Positions 17,275 to 26,075 of a stretch of DNA of 64,000 nt are shown here, piece after piece (the stretch's first letter is position 1; every line of letters begins with the position of its first letter). The DNA is from Aquimarina spongiae (GTDB taxonomy: Bacteria; Bacteroidota; Bacteroidia; Flavobacteriales; Flavobacteriaceae): the NCBI RefSeq assembly GCF_900141785.1, contig NZ_FQYP01000005.1, positions 62,001-126,000 on the forward strand, written 5' to 3'. The translations under genes were made by a program, and so were the position numbers. The notes below the pieces were generated by a model. It ran no database searches and was not told the origin of the DNA. It saw only the letters and a list, made by a program, of their open reading frames with translations.

Positions 17275-17853
17275 ATGCACCCATTACAGCAACATTTATC
17301 CAAAGAAGTTGATCTTACCAGCGCTGAGTTTGAGAAGGTTTTAGGCTATTTCGAACCCATTTCTTTTCAAAAGAAAGATCAAGTGATGCATTCTGGCCAA
17401 TACATCAATCACCAATACTACGTGATAAGTGGATGTTTGCGTACCTATTTGTTGGATCGGGATGCAAAAGAGCATACTTTGCAATTTGCTGTCGAAAATT
17501 GGTGGTCTAGTGATTATATAGCTTATTACACTGGAGCTAAATCTATCTTGAATATAGAATGTATAGAAGATACAGAGCTACTACGCGTAAATAAGAAGGA
17601 TATTTTATTGCTGTTTGAAGAAGTACCTAAATTAGAACGTTTCTTCCGCAGACAACTAGAAAATGCTTTTGTAGCCTTTCAAAAAAGAATACTTTCCAAT
17701 TTAAATAATACTGCCGAAGAGCGTTATGATGCTTTTTTACAAAGTTATCCAAATATCGAGCAGCGCGTAAAAAATTATCAGATCGCCTCTTATCTTGGAA
17801 TTACTCCAGAAAGCTTAAGTAGGATTCGAAAACAAGTCAAAAAGAACTCTTAG
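17275..17853 (+). CDS. Crp/Fnr family transcriptional regulator
   Basis: 192 residues from the start at 17275; an upstream in-frame start at 17203 would add a cysteine-containing tail unlike the family. The N-terminal cyclic-nucleotide-type beta-barrel contains the ISFQKKDQVMHSGQYINHQYYVISG stretch split by loops, and the C-terminal HTH is YQIASYLGITPESLSRIRKQ. Divergent from the GNAT gene. This sub-type in Bacteroidota usually lacks cAMP-binding arginine; target unknown. Confidence 0.87.
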   Translation: MHPLQQHLSKEVDLTSAEFEKVLGYFEPISFQKKDQVMHSGQYINHQYYVISGCLRTYLLDRDAKEHTLQFAVENWWSSDYIAYYTGAKSILNIECIEDTELLRVNKKDILLLFEEVPKLERFFRRQLENAFVAFQKRILSNLNNTAEERYDAFLQSYPNIEQRVKNYQIASYLGITPESLSRIRKQVKKNS

Positions 17854-17978
17854 GCGTGTACGTACCTTTCTTATCATATATCAATTTTTAGCAAGCCGGT
17901 CGGTTATACTTTTGAAATCAAATAGTATCTCAGAATTAGAGATGTACTTTAAAATGTTTGATTTTAAAATTTATGATT

Positions 17979-18845
17979 ATGAAACAAAATATGATATGGA
18001 TGAGTATTGTGGTATTAATATTTACCAATGTAAGTGCTCAGAAAGTAAAAAAGATTTGGGAGGTAAACGGTTTGGAAGCGCCAGAATCTGTTGTTTTTGA
18101 TAAGGAAAACCAGGTGTATTATGTGTCGAACGTAGCTGGACAACCTGCCGAGAAAAACGGATTGGGATATATTTCCATAGTAACCACCGATGGTAACATC
18201 AAAACAAAAAAATGGATTGAAGGATTAAACGCTCCAAAAGGCCTTGGGTTGTATAATAACCATTTGTATATCGCCGATATCGATGTGGTGGTAATAGTAG
18301 ACATCAGTAAAGGGGAAATTCTAGACCGACTCCCAGCAGAAAAAGCTACTTTTCTAAACGATATTGAAATAGATACTAAGGGTACAGTGTATGTTACGGA
18401 TACCTTTGGAGGGAATGCGATTTACAGCATCAAGGATAAGAAAATTGAACTTTGGTTAAAAGATGAAAAATTAGATTATCCCAACGGACTCAAAATTGTA
18501 AATAATCAACTATATGTAGCAAGTTGGGGAGTGGTCACTAACCCAAAAACTTTTGAAACAGAAGTCCCAGGAAAATTAATGTCAGTAGATCTGTCGACCA
18601 AGCAAATCAAGGACATCACTGTGCCCAAAGGGAATTACGATGGTTTGGTAAAACATGATTCCCAATTTCTAATTTCAGATTGGATAGCAGGAGGAGTGTA
18701 TGCGATTGATCAAAAAGGAGAAATAATTAAAGTTTTGGATTCAAATCCGGGTGCTGCAGATATTTTCTTGAATAAAGAAGAAAAGCTGTTACTCGTACCA
18801 CAGATGCTAGATGGAAAGATGACAGTGTACCAATTATCAGAATAG
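17979..18845 (+). CDS. SMP-30/NHL-type beta-propeller protein, exported
   Basis: 288 residues from the start at 17979; signal peptide IWMSIVVLIFTNVSAQ. Repeated blades such as VYYVSNVAG, LYIADIDVVVIVDIS, VYVTDTFGGNAIYSI and QFLISDWIAGGVYAID indicate a six-bladed propeller of the SMP-30/gluconolactonase or NHL class. Could be a lactonase or a binding protein; metal ligands are not obvious by eye. Follows the Crp-type regulator by 125 bases on the same strand, which may control it. Confidence 0.75.
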   Translation: MKQNMIWMSIVVLIFTNVSAQKVKKIWEVNGLEAPESVVFDKENQVYYVSNVAGQPAEKNGLGYISIVTTDGNIKTKKWIEGLNAPKGLGLYNNHLYIADIDVVVIVDISKGEILDRLPAEKATFLNDIEIDTKGTVYVTDTFGGNAIYSIKDKKIELWLKDEKLDYPNGLKIVNNQLYVASWGVVTNPKTFETEVPGKLMSVDLSTKQIKDITVPKGNYDGLVKHDSQFLISDWIAGGVYAIDQKGEIIKVLDSNPGAADIFLNKEEKLLLVPQMLDGKMTVYQLSE

Positions 18846-18865
18846 AAATAAGAGGATTGTGTAAT

Positions 18866-18901
18866 AAAAAAGCGCTTTCAAAAAATTGAAAGCGCTTTTT
18901 T
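18866..18901. terminator. bidirectional terminator
   Basis: 16-bp stem AAAAAAGCGCTTTCAA / TTGAAAGCGCTTTTTT around AAAA, between the convergent propeller and beta-helix genes. Confidence 0.93.
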
Positions 18902-18919
18902 ATGCATTGTATTTGATAG

Positions 18920-20476
18920 TTAATTTCCATCCTCAAAAACGGTACTTTCGTACGCACCAATATCCGGGGCCGCAGGATTTCGCGTTGTACCCAAAATATC
19001 GGTTCCCGAAGTAGGAGTACTGGCTCTACCATTAGCAGCAGAATTGTCACCAATATTCAGCATGTTATCAAATGGTGCTTTGAAGTCGGGATCTTCATTA
19101 AAGATGATATTCTCAAAAAGGGATGTGTTATCAAAATCGTATAATGGATCATCTACAAAACGATCATTAAAGTCATTAAATCGAATCAAGCTATTTTGAA
19201 AATTGTAATTAAAAGCAGTTCCATCTACACGACTAAATAAAAGTTCTAAATCCTGATTTCCGTAAATAATACAATTCGTGAAATTAGCAGCCAATAAGTC
19301 CGCGACTACAACTTCGGTATCGCTAATTTGCAGATTATTATCAATCAAAACAGATGGCAGTTGTCTAAATCCAGTTCCTATGCTCGAGTAATTCGTAAAA
19401 GTACAATGATTAAAATTATAGGTGCCCCCTAAGGAACAATTTAAAGCCACCTGTCCAGCATTATTGATGACAACATTCTCCCCGAGAATATTGGCAGTTC
19501 TGGCCAATAAACCAACGTTTGAAGAATTATATATCTGCGTATTCGTTATGGTCAGAGTAGGGTCAGGACCTCCATCATTAGAATCCATCAATATACCTGC
19601 TGTAGCATTCTTTATGGTTGCATGATTAATGGTATGCCCTGTACTTCCTGCTGTTAACCAAATGGTACCCCACTGTCCAGGGATATCACTAAAACCGGGT
19701 TCTAATCGATCTCCTTCAAAAATGACTTCATTTTCCATACGTTCGGGATCTGTACTCAACTCTCCATTAACTTGTAATGTGGCATTATTGGCTACAATCA
19801 ATCCAGAATTAGCATGAAAATGGATTCTCGCACCAGGATCTATCACCAGAGTTTCACCACTAGGTACCGCAGCATATCCATAAATTACATAAGGTTTTTC
19901 GTTGGTGAAATTGAGTTGATCATTGTCCAGAAAGAACCCTTCTATACGGATCTCATTATTTTCATTGTCTACTCCTAATAGTAAAGTCTCTACTTCTCCG
20001 GTCATCGCATCCCGAGACGGGAATAGAAAAATGGCATCTTTGACCAAGGTGACCAAATCTACATCTTGCGGACTACCTCCTGCATCAAAAATAATACGAT
20101 CAGTATATAAAAACTCCAGATCATTAGTTTGTGAGGTAATATCCGTAGTGGTTTCCACAAAGATGAAAATACTGTCTTTCGCCAAAACTTGAATATCTTC
20201 AAAAGACTTTCCAGGTATACCATCTACATTAAGTCTGTAATTAGAACTCTCTCCACGTTCTAGTGCTATGGTTGGAATGGTAAAGTCATCATTTGTTCTA
20301 TTATATACTCTAAAACTATAAGTACTCGAACTGATATTTGTAAAAACGGTATCCAGAAAAAGAGTATCTACCGAAAATTCTAGATTCCCTATACTTGGTC
20401 CTGATTCGAAATCCTTACGGCAGGAACTCCAGAAAATAATCACTATAAGTAAGAAAAGTGCTGATAAATAGCGCAT
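18920..20476 (-). CDS. surface-type lipoprotein with right-handed beta-helix
   Basis: 518 residues from the start at 20476, where MRYLSALFLLIVIIFWSSC gives a lipobox with C19; the longer frame to 20515 adds 13 residues. The central part carries repeated short strands (INHATIKNATAGILMDSN, ITNTQIYNSSNVGLLA, ALNCSLGGTYNFNHCTFTNY) typical of a parallel beta-helix. The C-terminal segment SGTDILGTTRNPAAPDIGAYE is the common end of such proteins. No polysaccharide-lyase catalytic set was recognised; it may bind glycans. Confidence 0.82.
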   Translation of the reverse strand: MRYLSALFLLIVIIFWSSCRKDFESGPSIGNLEFSVDTLFLDTVFTNISSSTYSFRVYNRTNDDFTIPTIALERGESSNYRLNVDGIPGKSFEDIQVLAKDSIFIFVETTTDITSQTNDLEFLYTDRIIFDAGGSPQDVDLVTLVKDAIFLFPSRDAMTGEVETLLLGVDNENNEIRIEGFFLDNDQLNFTNEKPYVIYGYAAVPSGETLVIDPGARIHFHANSGLIVANNATLQVNGELSTDPERMENEVIFEGDRLEPGFSDIPGQWGTIWLTAGSTGHTINHATIKNATAGILMDSNDGGPDPTLTITNTQIYNSSNVGLLARTANILGENVVINNAGQVALNCSLGGTYNFNHCTFTNYSSIGTGFRQLPSVLIDNNLQISDTEVVVADLLAANFTNCIIYGNQDLELLFSRVDGTAFNYNFQNSLIRFNDFNDRFVDDPLYDFDNTSLFENIIFNEDPDFKAPFDNMLNIGDNSAANGRASTPTSGTDILGTTRNPAAPDIGAYESTVFEDGN

Positions 20477-20646
20477 TATGTTTTGGTTTTTTAGAGCAGA
20501 GATATCTCTTTGCAAATCAAGTCTTACTTTGATCGAAATATCAATATCTAATTTGAGTTAAATGTATAACTTTTTATGTAGTCTTAATATTGCTTTTTGG
20601 CAAAAATTTCAGAATCCCTGTACTTCTGTAAGAAATAAAACATTCG

Positions 20647-20654
20647 TACATTTG
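20647..20654 (+). promoter_or_regulatory. -7 promoter element of lpdA
   Basis: TACATTTG fits TAnnTTTG, 36 bases before the start codon. Confidence 0.4.
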
Positions 20655-20690
20655 TTGTTCACTATTAATACGACAACATAATAATCTATT

Positions 20691-22097
20691 ATGAGTACAT
20701 ATGATGTAGCCGTGATTGGCTCTGGACCTGGTGGATATGTAGCCGCTATTCGATGCGCACAACTAGGTATGAAAACTGCAATAATCGAAAAATATTCAAC
20801 ACTTGGCGGAACTTGTCTTAACGTAGGGTGTATCCCTAGTAAGGCATTACTCGATTCTTCTCATCACTATGAGCATGCAGTAAAGCATTTTGCTGATCAT
20901 GGAATTGAAATTCCTGGAGAAGTAAAAATCAATCTCGAAAAAATGATCGCTCGTAAGCAAGCAGTAGTAGATCAAACTACAGGAGGAGTGGATTTCTTGA
21001 TGAAGAAAAATAATATCGAGGTCTATGAAGGTGTTGGTGCTTTTAAAGATGCTACTCATATCGATATCGCAAAGGCAGACGGAACAACAGAAACCATCGA
21101 AGCGAAAAATACAATCATCGCCACAGGTTCAAAACCATCTACGTTACCGTTTATCAAAATAGATAAAAAGAGAGTGATTACTTCTACAGAAGCGTTAAAG
21201 CTGAAAGAAGTGCCAAAGCACATGGTGATAATAGGTGGTGGTGTTATAGGATTGGAGCTAGGACAGGTATATCGCCGATTGGGAGCCGAGGTTTCTGTGG
21301 TAGAATATATGGATAGGATTATTCCAGGAATGGACAAAGCTTTATCCAGAGAATTACAGAAAGTATTGAAAAAGCAAGGTGTGAAATTCTACACTTCGCA
21401 TAAGGTTACCGAAGTAAAAGCTACTGCTAAACAAGTAACTGTTACTGCAGATGACAAAAAAGGAAATCCGGTACAGTTCAAAGGTGATTATTGTTTGGTG
21501 TCAGTAGGGCGTCGTCCTTACACAGATGGATTAAATGCTGAAGCTGCCGGAGTAAAAATTAATGAAAGAGGACAGGTTGAGGTAAACGATCATTTGCAAA
21601 CCAATGTGCCTAATATTTATGCTATTGGAGATGTGGTAAAAGGAGCAATGTTGGCCCATAAAGCTGAAGAAGAAGGAGTTTTTGTGGCAGAAACATTAGC
21701 CGGACAAAAGCCGCATATTGACTATAATTTGATACCTGGAGTGGTTTATACTTGGCCAGAAGTTGCTGCAGTTGGTAAAACTGAAGAAGAATTAAAAGAA
21801 GCTGGAGTAGCCTACAAATCAGGTCAGTTTTCGTTTAGAGCGTTAGGAAGATCCAGAGCAAGTGCTGATCTAGATGGATTTGTTAAGATTTTGGCCGATG
21901 AAAAGACAGATGAGGTACTAGGAGTACACATGATAGGAGCACGTTGTGCAGATATCATTGCCGAAGCAGTAACCGCTATGGAGTTTAGAGCATCTGCCGA
22001 AGATATTTCACGTATGTCGCATGCACACCCTACTTTTACAGAAGCGGTAAAAGAAGCCGCCTTAGCAGCAACGGATAACAGACCTTTGCACATGTAA
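20691..22097 (+). CDS. lpdA: dihydrolipoyl dehydrogenase
   Basis: E3 subunit of 2-oxoacid dehydrogenase complexes and the glycine cleavage system; reoxidises dihydrolipoamide with NAD+. 468 residues. FAD motif GSGPGGYVAAI, redox disulfide C42/C47 in GGTCLNVGCIPSKALL, NAD motif IIGGGVIGLELG, and the C-terminal His-Glu pair in MSHAHPTFTEAVKEAAL. Monocistronic, away from E1/E2 genes, as is usual for a shared E3. Confidence 0.97.
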   Translation: MSTYDVAVIGSGPGGYVAAIRCAQLGMKTAIIEKYSTLGGTCLNVGCIPSKALLDSSHHYEHAVKHFADHGIEIPGEVKINLEKMIARKQAVVDQTTGGVDFLMKKNNIEVYEGVGAFKDATHIDIAKADGTTETIEAKNTIIATGSKPSTLPFIKIDKKRVITSTEALKLKEVPKHMVIIGGGVIGLELGQVYRRLGAEVSVVEYMDRIIPGMDKALSRELQKVLKKQGVKFYTSHKVTEVKATAKQVTVTADDKKGNPVQFKGDYCLVSVGRRPYTDGLNAEAAGVKINERGQVEVNDHLQTNVPNIYAIGDVVKGAMLAHKAEEEGVFVAETLAGQKPHIDYNLIPGVVYTWPEVAAVGKTEEELKEAGVAYKSGQFSFRALGRSRASADLDGFVKILADEKTDEVLGVHMIGARCADIIAEAVTAMEFRASAEDISRMSHAHPTFTEAVKEAALAATDNRPLHM

Positions 22098-22115
22098 AGG
22101 AATAAGAACATAAAT

Positions 22116-22148
22116 AAAAAAGGCGAGCTTAAGAAACTCGCCTTTTTT
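22116..22148. terminator. bidirectional terminator after lpdA
   Basis: 12-bp stem AAAAAAGGCGAG / CTCGCCTTTTTT with a 9-base loop, between convergent lpdA and the LytTR regulator. Confidence 0.93.
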
Positions 22149-22159
22149 ATTTGATGAAG

Positions 22160-22870
22160 TTATAGCTGTTCGAGTGTTTTTAGAACCTCGGTCTTATAGT
22201 TCCTGCTGATAGGGAGTGATTTGTTGCCTACAACAACTTCTTCATTAGAAAAGGAATCGATCTTGGATATAGCCACAACAAAAGAACGGTGGATACGAAT
22301 AAAGTCTTTAGTAGGGAGTTTGGACTGCATATTACTGATGGTCTCTCGGGTTGTGATCACTCCAGAAGTACAATGTATTTTTAAGTAATCACTATAGCTT
22401 TCGATATATAAAATATCAGAAAAATCTATTCGTTTCATACGTCGGTCTGACCGTACAAAAATATAATCTGTATGCAATGAATTCTTTTGGATATTCTTAG
22501 TAGGTTGTTGATACACTTCAAAGTAATTGTTCAGTGATTTCAATAAGCGTTCAAAAGAGATTGGTTTTAATAAATAATCTACGGCATGCAGATCAAAACC
22601 ATCGATAGCATATTCTCTGTAGGCAGTAGTAAAAATGATTTTGATGTTTTTATTAATGGATCTGGCAAATGAAATACCAGAAATACCAGGCATGTGTATA
22701 TCCAAAAAAATCAAATCCACAGCTTGTTCATTAATACAGCTAAAGGCATCCATAGCATTGGCGCAAATTGCAATAATTTCGATACGATCTATTTTACTCA
22801 AATGATCTTTGATGATATCCCGTGCCGTAGGTTCATCGTCTACTATGATGCAAGAAACTTTAGTATTCAT
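22160..22870 (-). CDS. LytTR-family response regulator
   Basis: 236 residues: receiver domain with acidic pocket DDE at 11-13 and phospho-acceptor D57 in LIFLDIHMPG, then a LytTR DNA-binding domain (YIFVRSDRRMKRIDFSDI, FIRIHRSFVVAISKID). Regulates transcription in response to the cognate LytS-type kinase, whose gene overlaps its start by 11 bases upstream. Such pairs in Bacteroidota are usually of unknown signal. Confidence 0.92.
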   Translation of the reverse strand: MNTKVSCIIVDDEPTARDIIKDHLSKIDRIEIIAICANAMDAFSCINEQAVDLIFLDIHMPGISGISFARSINKNIKIIFTTAYREYAIDGFDLHAVDYLLKPISFERLLKSLNNYFEVYQQPTKNIQKNSLHTDYIFVRSDRRMKRIDFSDILYIESYSDYLKIHCTSGVITTRETISNMQSKLPTKDFIRIHRSFVVAISKIDSFSNEEVVVGNKSLPISRNYKTEVLKTLEQL

Positions 22871-23939
22871 TAACCGAAGATTTTGAAATGTTCAATTGTA
22901 ATTTGGAAGTATACCACTCACAATCTTTATGCGTTTCTAATTGATAGTTATTTTTGGATAGAAGCTCAAGGCGTTTTTGAACATTGCTTAAGCCAATTCC
23001 TGGTGGATGTTCTGCTTCGTCATTTTGAATCGAATTTTTGATATGAAAATACAATTCGTCACCAGTAAGTGTAAGTTTGATATAGATATATAATTTATCA
23101 TTTCGTATTTGTCCGTGTTTAAAACTGTTCTCTACAAAAGGGATAAGTAACATAGGAGGGACTTCTATGGTGCTATTCACTACAGGTAGGTCTACTTCAA
23201 TAGCCAAGCTATCTCTGAAACGCATTTTTTCTAGAGCGACATAATCTTTGATGTGCTCTATTTCCTCTTGTAAAGGAACCATAGGTTTATCACTTTGATA
23301 CAGCAAGTAATCCAGAAGATTTGAGAGTTTTAGAATAAGTTCTGGTGTTTCTTCAGATTTTTTGATAGCAAATCCATACATCGTATTTAATGTATTAAAA
23401 AGAAAATGAGGATGAATCTGCATTTTTAAGTACTGAAGTTCTTGTTCTTTCAACTTTAATTGTGTCTCCAGAATTTTATGAGTTAGCTGTTGATTTGTCG
23501 TAATGGATTTGTAGTTGCGATAAGCTAGGTTTAAAGCACTAGCGATAAAAACCACAAAGTATACTGCAATAAAAAGGAATAGGGGACTCCTTGTCATGGG
23601 AGCCATATCGGCAACTTTTGTTTCCGTAAGAAATATCAGCCCATAAAAGAAGGAAATCACAATAAAGTAAGCAGAAACTATGATGGTGTATATACAGTAT
23701 AATACAAAGAGCAAATACTTCTGCTGAAACAGATATTTAGGAATCAGCAGTTCGATCACTGTATATGTTGTTCCCATGGTTACTGGCATCAAAAACAAAG
23801 AAAATGAAAACACATAATGAATGTCATTAGTATTGTATCCAAAGAAATAGGTATAACAAAATAACACAATCGTCCAAAAGGCAACGTGTAATATTATTTG
23901 CGCGATTTTTTTGAAAATAAATTCTTTTGAGATCATCAC
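22860..23939 (-). CDS. LytS-type sensor histidine kinase
   Basis: 359 residues. The N-terminal third carries about four membrane helices with no extracellular sensor domain, then a short coiled region (LTHKILETQLKLKEQELQ) and the His_kinase block QIHPHFLFNTLNTMYGF with the phospho-accepting histidine, followed by a HATPase with PPMLLIPFVENSFKHG and GIGLSNVQKRLELL. Overlaps the LytTR gene by 11 bases, so the two are translationally linked. Confidence 0.92.
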   Translation of the reverse strand: MMISKEFIFKKIAQIILHVAFWTIVLFCYTYFFGYNTNDIHYVFSFSLFLMPVTMGTTYTVIELLIPKYLFQQKYLLFVLYCIYTIIVSAYFIVISFFYGLIFLTETKVADMAPMTRSPLFLFIAVYFVVFIASALNLAYRNYKSITTNQQLTHKILETQLKLKEQELQYLKMQIHPHFLFNTLNTMYGFAIKKSEETPELILKLSNLLDYLLYQSDKPMVPLQEEIEHIKDYVALEKMRFRDSLAIEVDLPVVNSTIEVPPMLLIPFVENSFKHGQIRNDKLYIYIKLTLTGDELYFHIKNSIQNDEAEHPPGIGLSNVQKRLELLSKNNYQLETHKDCEWYTSKLQLNISKSSVNEY

Positions 23940-24152
23940 ATTACGGATACGGTTCTAATATCCGTATATTTTTTAAAACAACATGATTAATGAGGTGAAT
24001 TACTGAATTGCCCCCTTTTTTGACATTTTGAACAACATTTGTAACTGGATCTGCTATACGCAATGCTAATTTGGTCATTGATCGAAATTCAAAATGTTGA
24101 GATCTCTTTGATCTTAGTTTTGTTTCCGAATCAATACCAAAATCATTGTTCA

Positions 24153-25598
24153 ATGCGAATTTTAGAGATTACTTTTTTACTAAGTGTTATAGCTTTTTTT
24201 ATCAGCGTTTTTCTGAAGAACTCATCAATCAAAAAATGGATATTGTACAGCGCGACACTATTTCTGGTACTGCACTTACTCATAGAGGAGAGCAGATGGC
24301 AAATGTATTTGGGATATGTCTCATTTGTAATTGGAGTACTTTTTTATGTTCGTCCCAGGATCAACCGATGGATAAGAGGAATAGGATCGGGTTTTGGGAT
24401 GTTGCTATCCATTGTAGCATTTGTTTTAGGGGTGGTCATGCCAGTAATCGAGTTTCCAAAGCCAACCGGAGATTATACCGTAGGAGTAGATACTTTGTAT
24501 TTTGAAGATCAATCCAGACCCGAATTGATTACAGAGGTTAATGATGATAAAAGAAAATTAACCGTTCATATCTGGTATCCTTCTTCAAAAAAGATTACCA
24601 AGCCCGAACGATATCTGGATGATGGATATGCCGAAGTATTTGCACAAAGTAAAGGTATGCCTACGTTTATGGCTTCTCATTTTAACCTTACCAAAACGCA
24701 TACCCAACGACTTTTACCCATAATCAAAAACAAGCGCTTACCAGTAGTGGTGTTGTCTCATGGCTTAACATGGAGCGCTAAAATGTATACTACCCTTGTT
24801 GAAGAAATGGTAAGCAAGGGGTATATGGTAGTTGGTATTGATCATATGTATGAATCATTTTTGACAGAGTATGAAGGAGAACGAATCCGATGGAGTGAAG
24901 AGAACATCAGAAAAATGAATGAGGGTATTGATTTTAAATTTGTAAATGAAACCAATGAACTTTTCAAACAAGAAAAAGACACCACTAGAAAATATGAATT
25001 GTTGAGCAAGGTGATCCATCATCTACCATATTTTGAAAGTTTGGATCGATGGTCGAACGATATTTCTTTTGTACTGGATCAAATTGAACGGCTTAATAAC
25101 AATCCGGATAGTGTGTTTTTTCAAAAATTTGATGTGGATAACATTGGTCTTATGGGGCATTCCTGGGGTGGAGCAGCGGTTGTTCAAAATGCTGCTGTAG
25201 ACTCAAGAGTTAAAGGAGTGATTAATTTGGATGGAGCACAATGGGGAAGAGCTATTGATACAACTCTGAAGGTGCCATTGCTGGTTATGCATGCCGATAG
25301 AAATTATAAAGAATTCTTTACTCCTAATTTTTACATCTACGATCGTATTACTAGAGAGGATTACTACTTAGCTACTATTGCATCCAGTGCGCATACTAAT
25401 TTTGGAGATCTTTCGTATTGGACCAAAATTAATGCCTTAACCGAAACAGGAACTATTGCGCCCAAACGGATGAGCAACGTTACCAATCAATTGGTTTTGG
25501 CATTTTTTGATAAACATCTTCAAAATAAATCGATAGCATTCGCCAAGGAATTTTCTTCAGAACAGTATCCTGAAATAGAAATGATCAAGAAAAAATAA
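24153..25598 (+). CDS. membrane-anchored alpha/beta hydrolase (PAF-acetylhydrolase-like)
   Basis: 481 residues from the start at 24153 (MRILEITFLLSVIAFFIS); a longer frame starting at 24063 would place 30 unrelated residues before the first helix. About four N-terminal membrane helices, then an alpha/beta hydrolase with LTVHIWYPSS, oxyanion segment VVVLSHGLTWSAKMY, nucleophile S337 in MGHSWGGAAVV, the acidic region VMHADRNYKEF and a histidine in SSAHTNFGD. Likely an ester hydrolase facing the periplasm. Forms an apparent operon with the next two genes (gaps 51 and 12 bases). Confidence 0.82.
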   Translation: MRILEITFLLSVIAFFISVFLKNSSIKKWILYSATLFLVLHLLIEESRWQMYLGYVSFVIGVLFYVRPRINRWIRGIGSGFGMLLSIVAFVLGVVMPVIEFPKPTGDYTVGVDTLYFEDQSRPELITEVNDDKRKLTVHIWYPSSKKITKPERYLDDGYAEVFAQSKGMPTFMASHFNLTKTHTQRLLPIIKNKRLPVVVLSHGLTWSAKMYTTLVEEMVSKGYMVVGIDHMYESFLTEYEGERIRWSEENIRKMNEGIDFKFVNETNELFKQEKDTTRKYELLSKVIHHLPYFESLDRWSNDISFVLDQIERLNNNPDSVFFQKFDVDNIGLMGHSWGGAAVVQNAAVDSRVKGVINLDGAQWGRAIDTTLKVPLLVMHADRNYKEFFTPNFYIYDRITREDYYLATIASSAHTNFGDLSYWTKINALTETGTIAPKRMSNVTNQLVLAFFDKHLQNKSIAFAKEFSSEQYPEIEMIKKK

Positions 25599-25649
25599 TC
25601 TTCGAGCATTATCGCTCACATATTATTTATAAATTAAACACCAGTAATT

Positions 25650-26063
25650 ATGATATCACTATTTTTTATTCAATCTCAAGATCAACCGGCATCATTCCCT
25701 GTCTTTCAACTCCTACATGAAGGAGGTCCATTTTTTATGGTACCAATTTTGATGGTTCTTTTAGTAATACTGTTTTTGATTATAAAGAGTATATGGGTAT
25801 TCTATCGAGAAAAGCGTTGGTCTTCAAAATACATAAAACTGATTAACTCCTTAGGACTGCTAATCTTGGTTTGGGGTATTTTGGGGCAACTTATTGGGCT
25901 TATTGAAGCGTTTGATCGTATAGAAATGTTAGGAGATATTTCTGCCAGCATGCTTGCAGGAGGATTAAAAGTATCAGCATTACCTACTTTATTCGGCTGT
26001 TTTGTATTTGTGGTTTCCAGAGCAGCGACAACAGTATTCACCTGGGTACAAAAAGAAGAATAA
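25650..26063 (+). CDS. MotA/TolQ/ExbB-like membrane protein
   Basis: 137 residues with three hydrophobic helices. HEGGPFFMVPILMVLLVILFL resembles the first helix of MotA/TolQ/ExbB proton-channel proteins, and the segment LGLLILVWGILGQLIGLIEAFD followed by SMLAGGLKVSALPTLFG resembles their TM2/TM3 region. It lacks the large cytoplasmic loop and has no ExbD/TolR partner nearby, so energy coupling is uncertain. It lies between two hydrolase genes with short gaps. Confidence 0.7.
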   Translation: MISLFFIQSQDQPASFPVFQLLHEGGPFFMVPILMVLLVILFLIIKSIWVFYREKRWSSKYIKLINSLGLLILVWGILGQLIGLIEAFDRIEMLGDISASMLAGGLKVSALPTLFGCFVFVVSRAATTVFTWVQKEE

Positions 26064-26075
26064 AACACAAATATC

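Noticed and set aside
24146-24505. 119-residue plus frame at the start of the alpha/beta hydrolase
   Set aside because: Different frame over the hydrolase's membrane helices; no family features.
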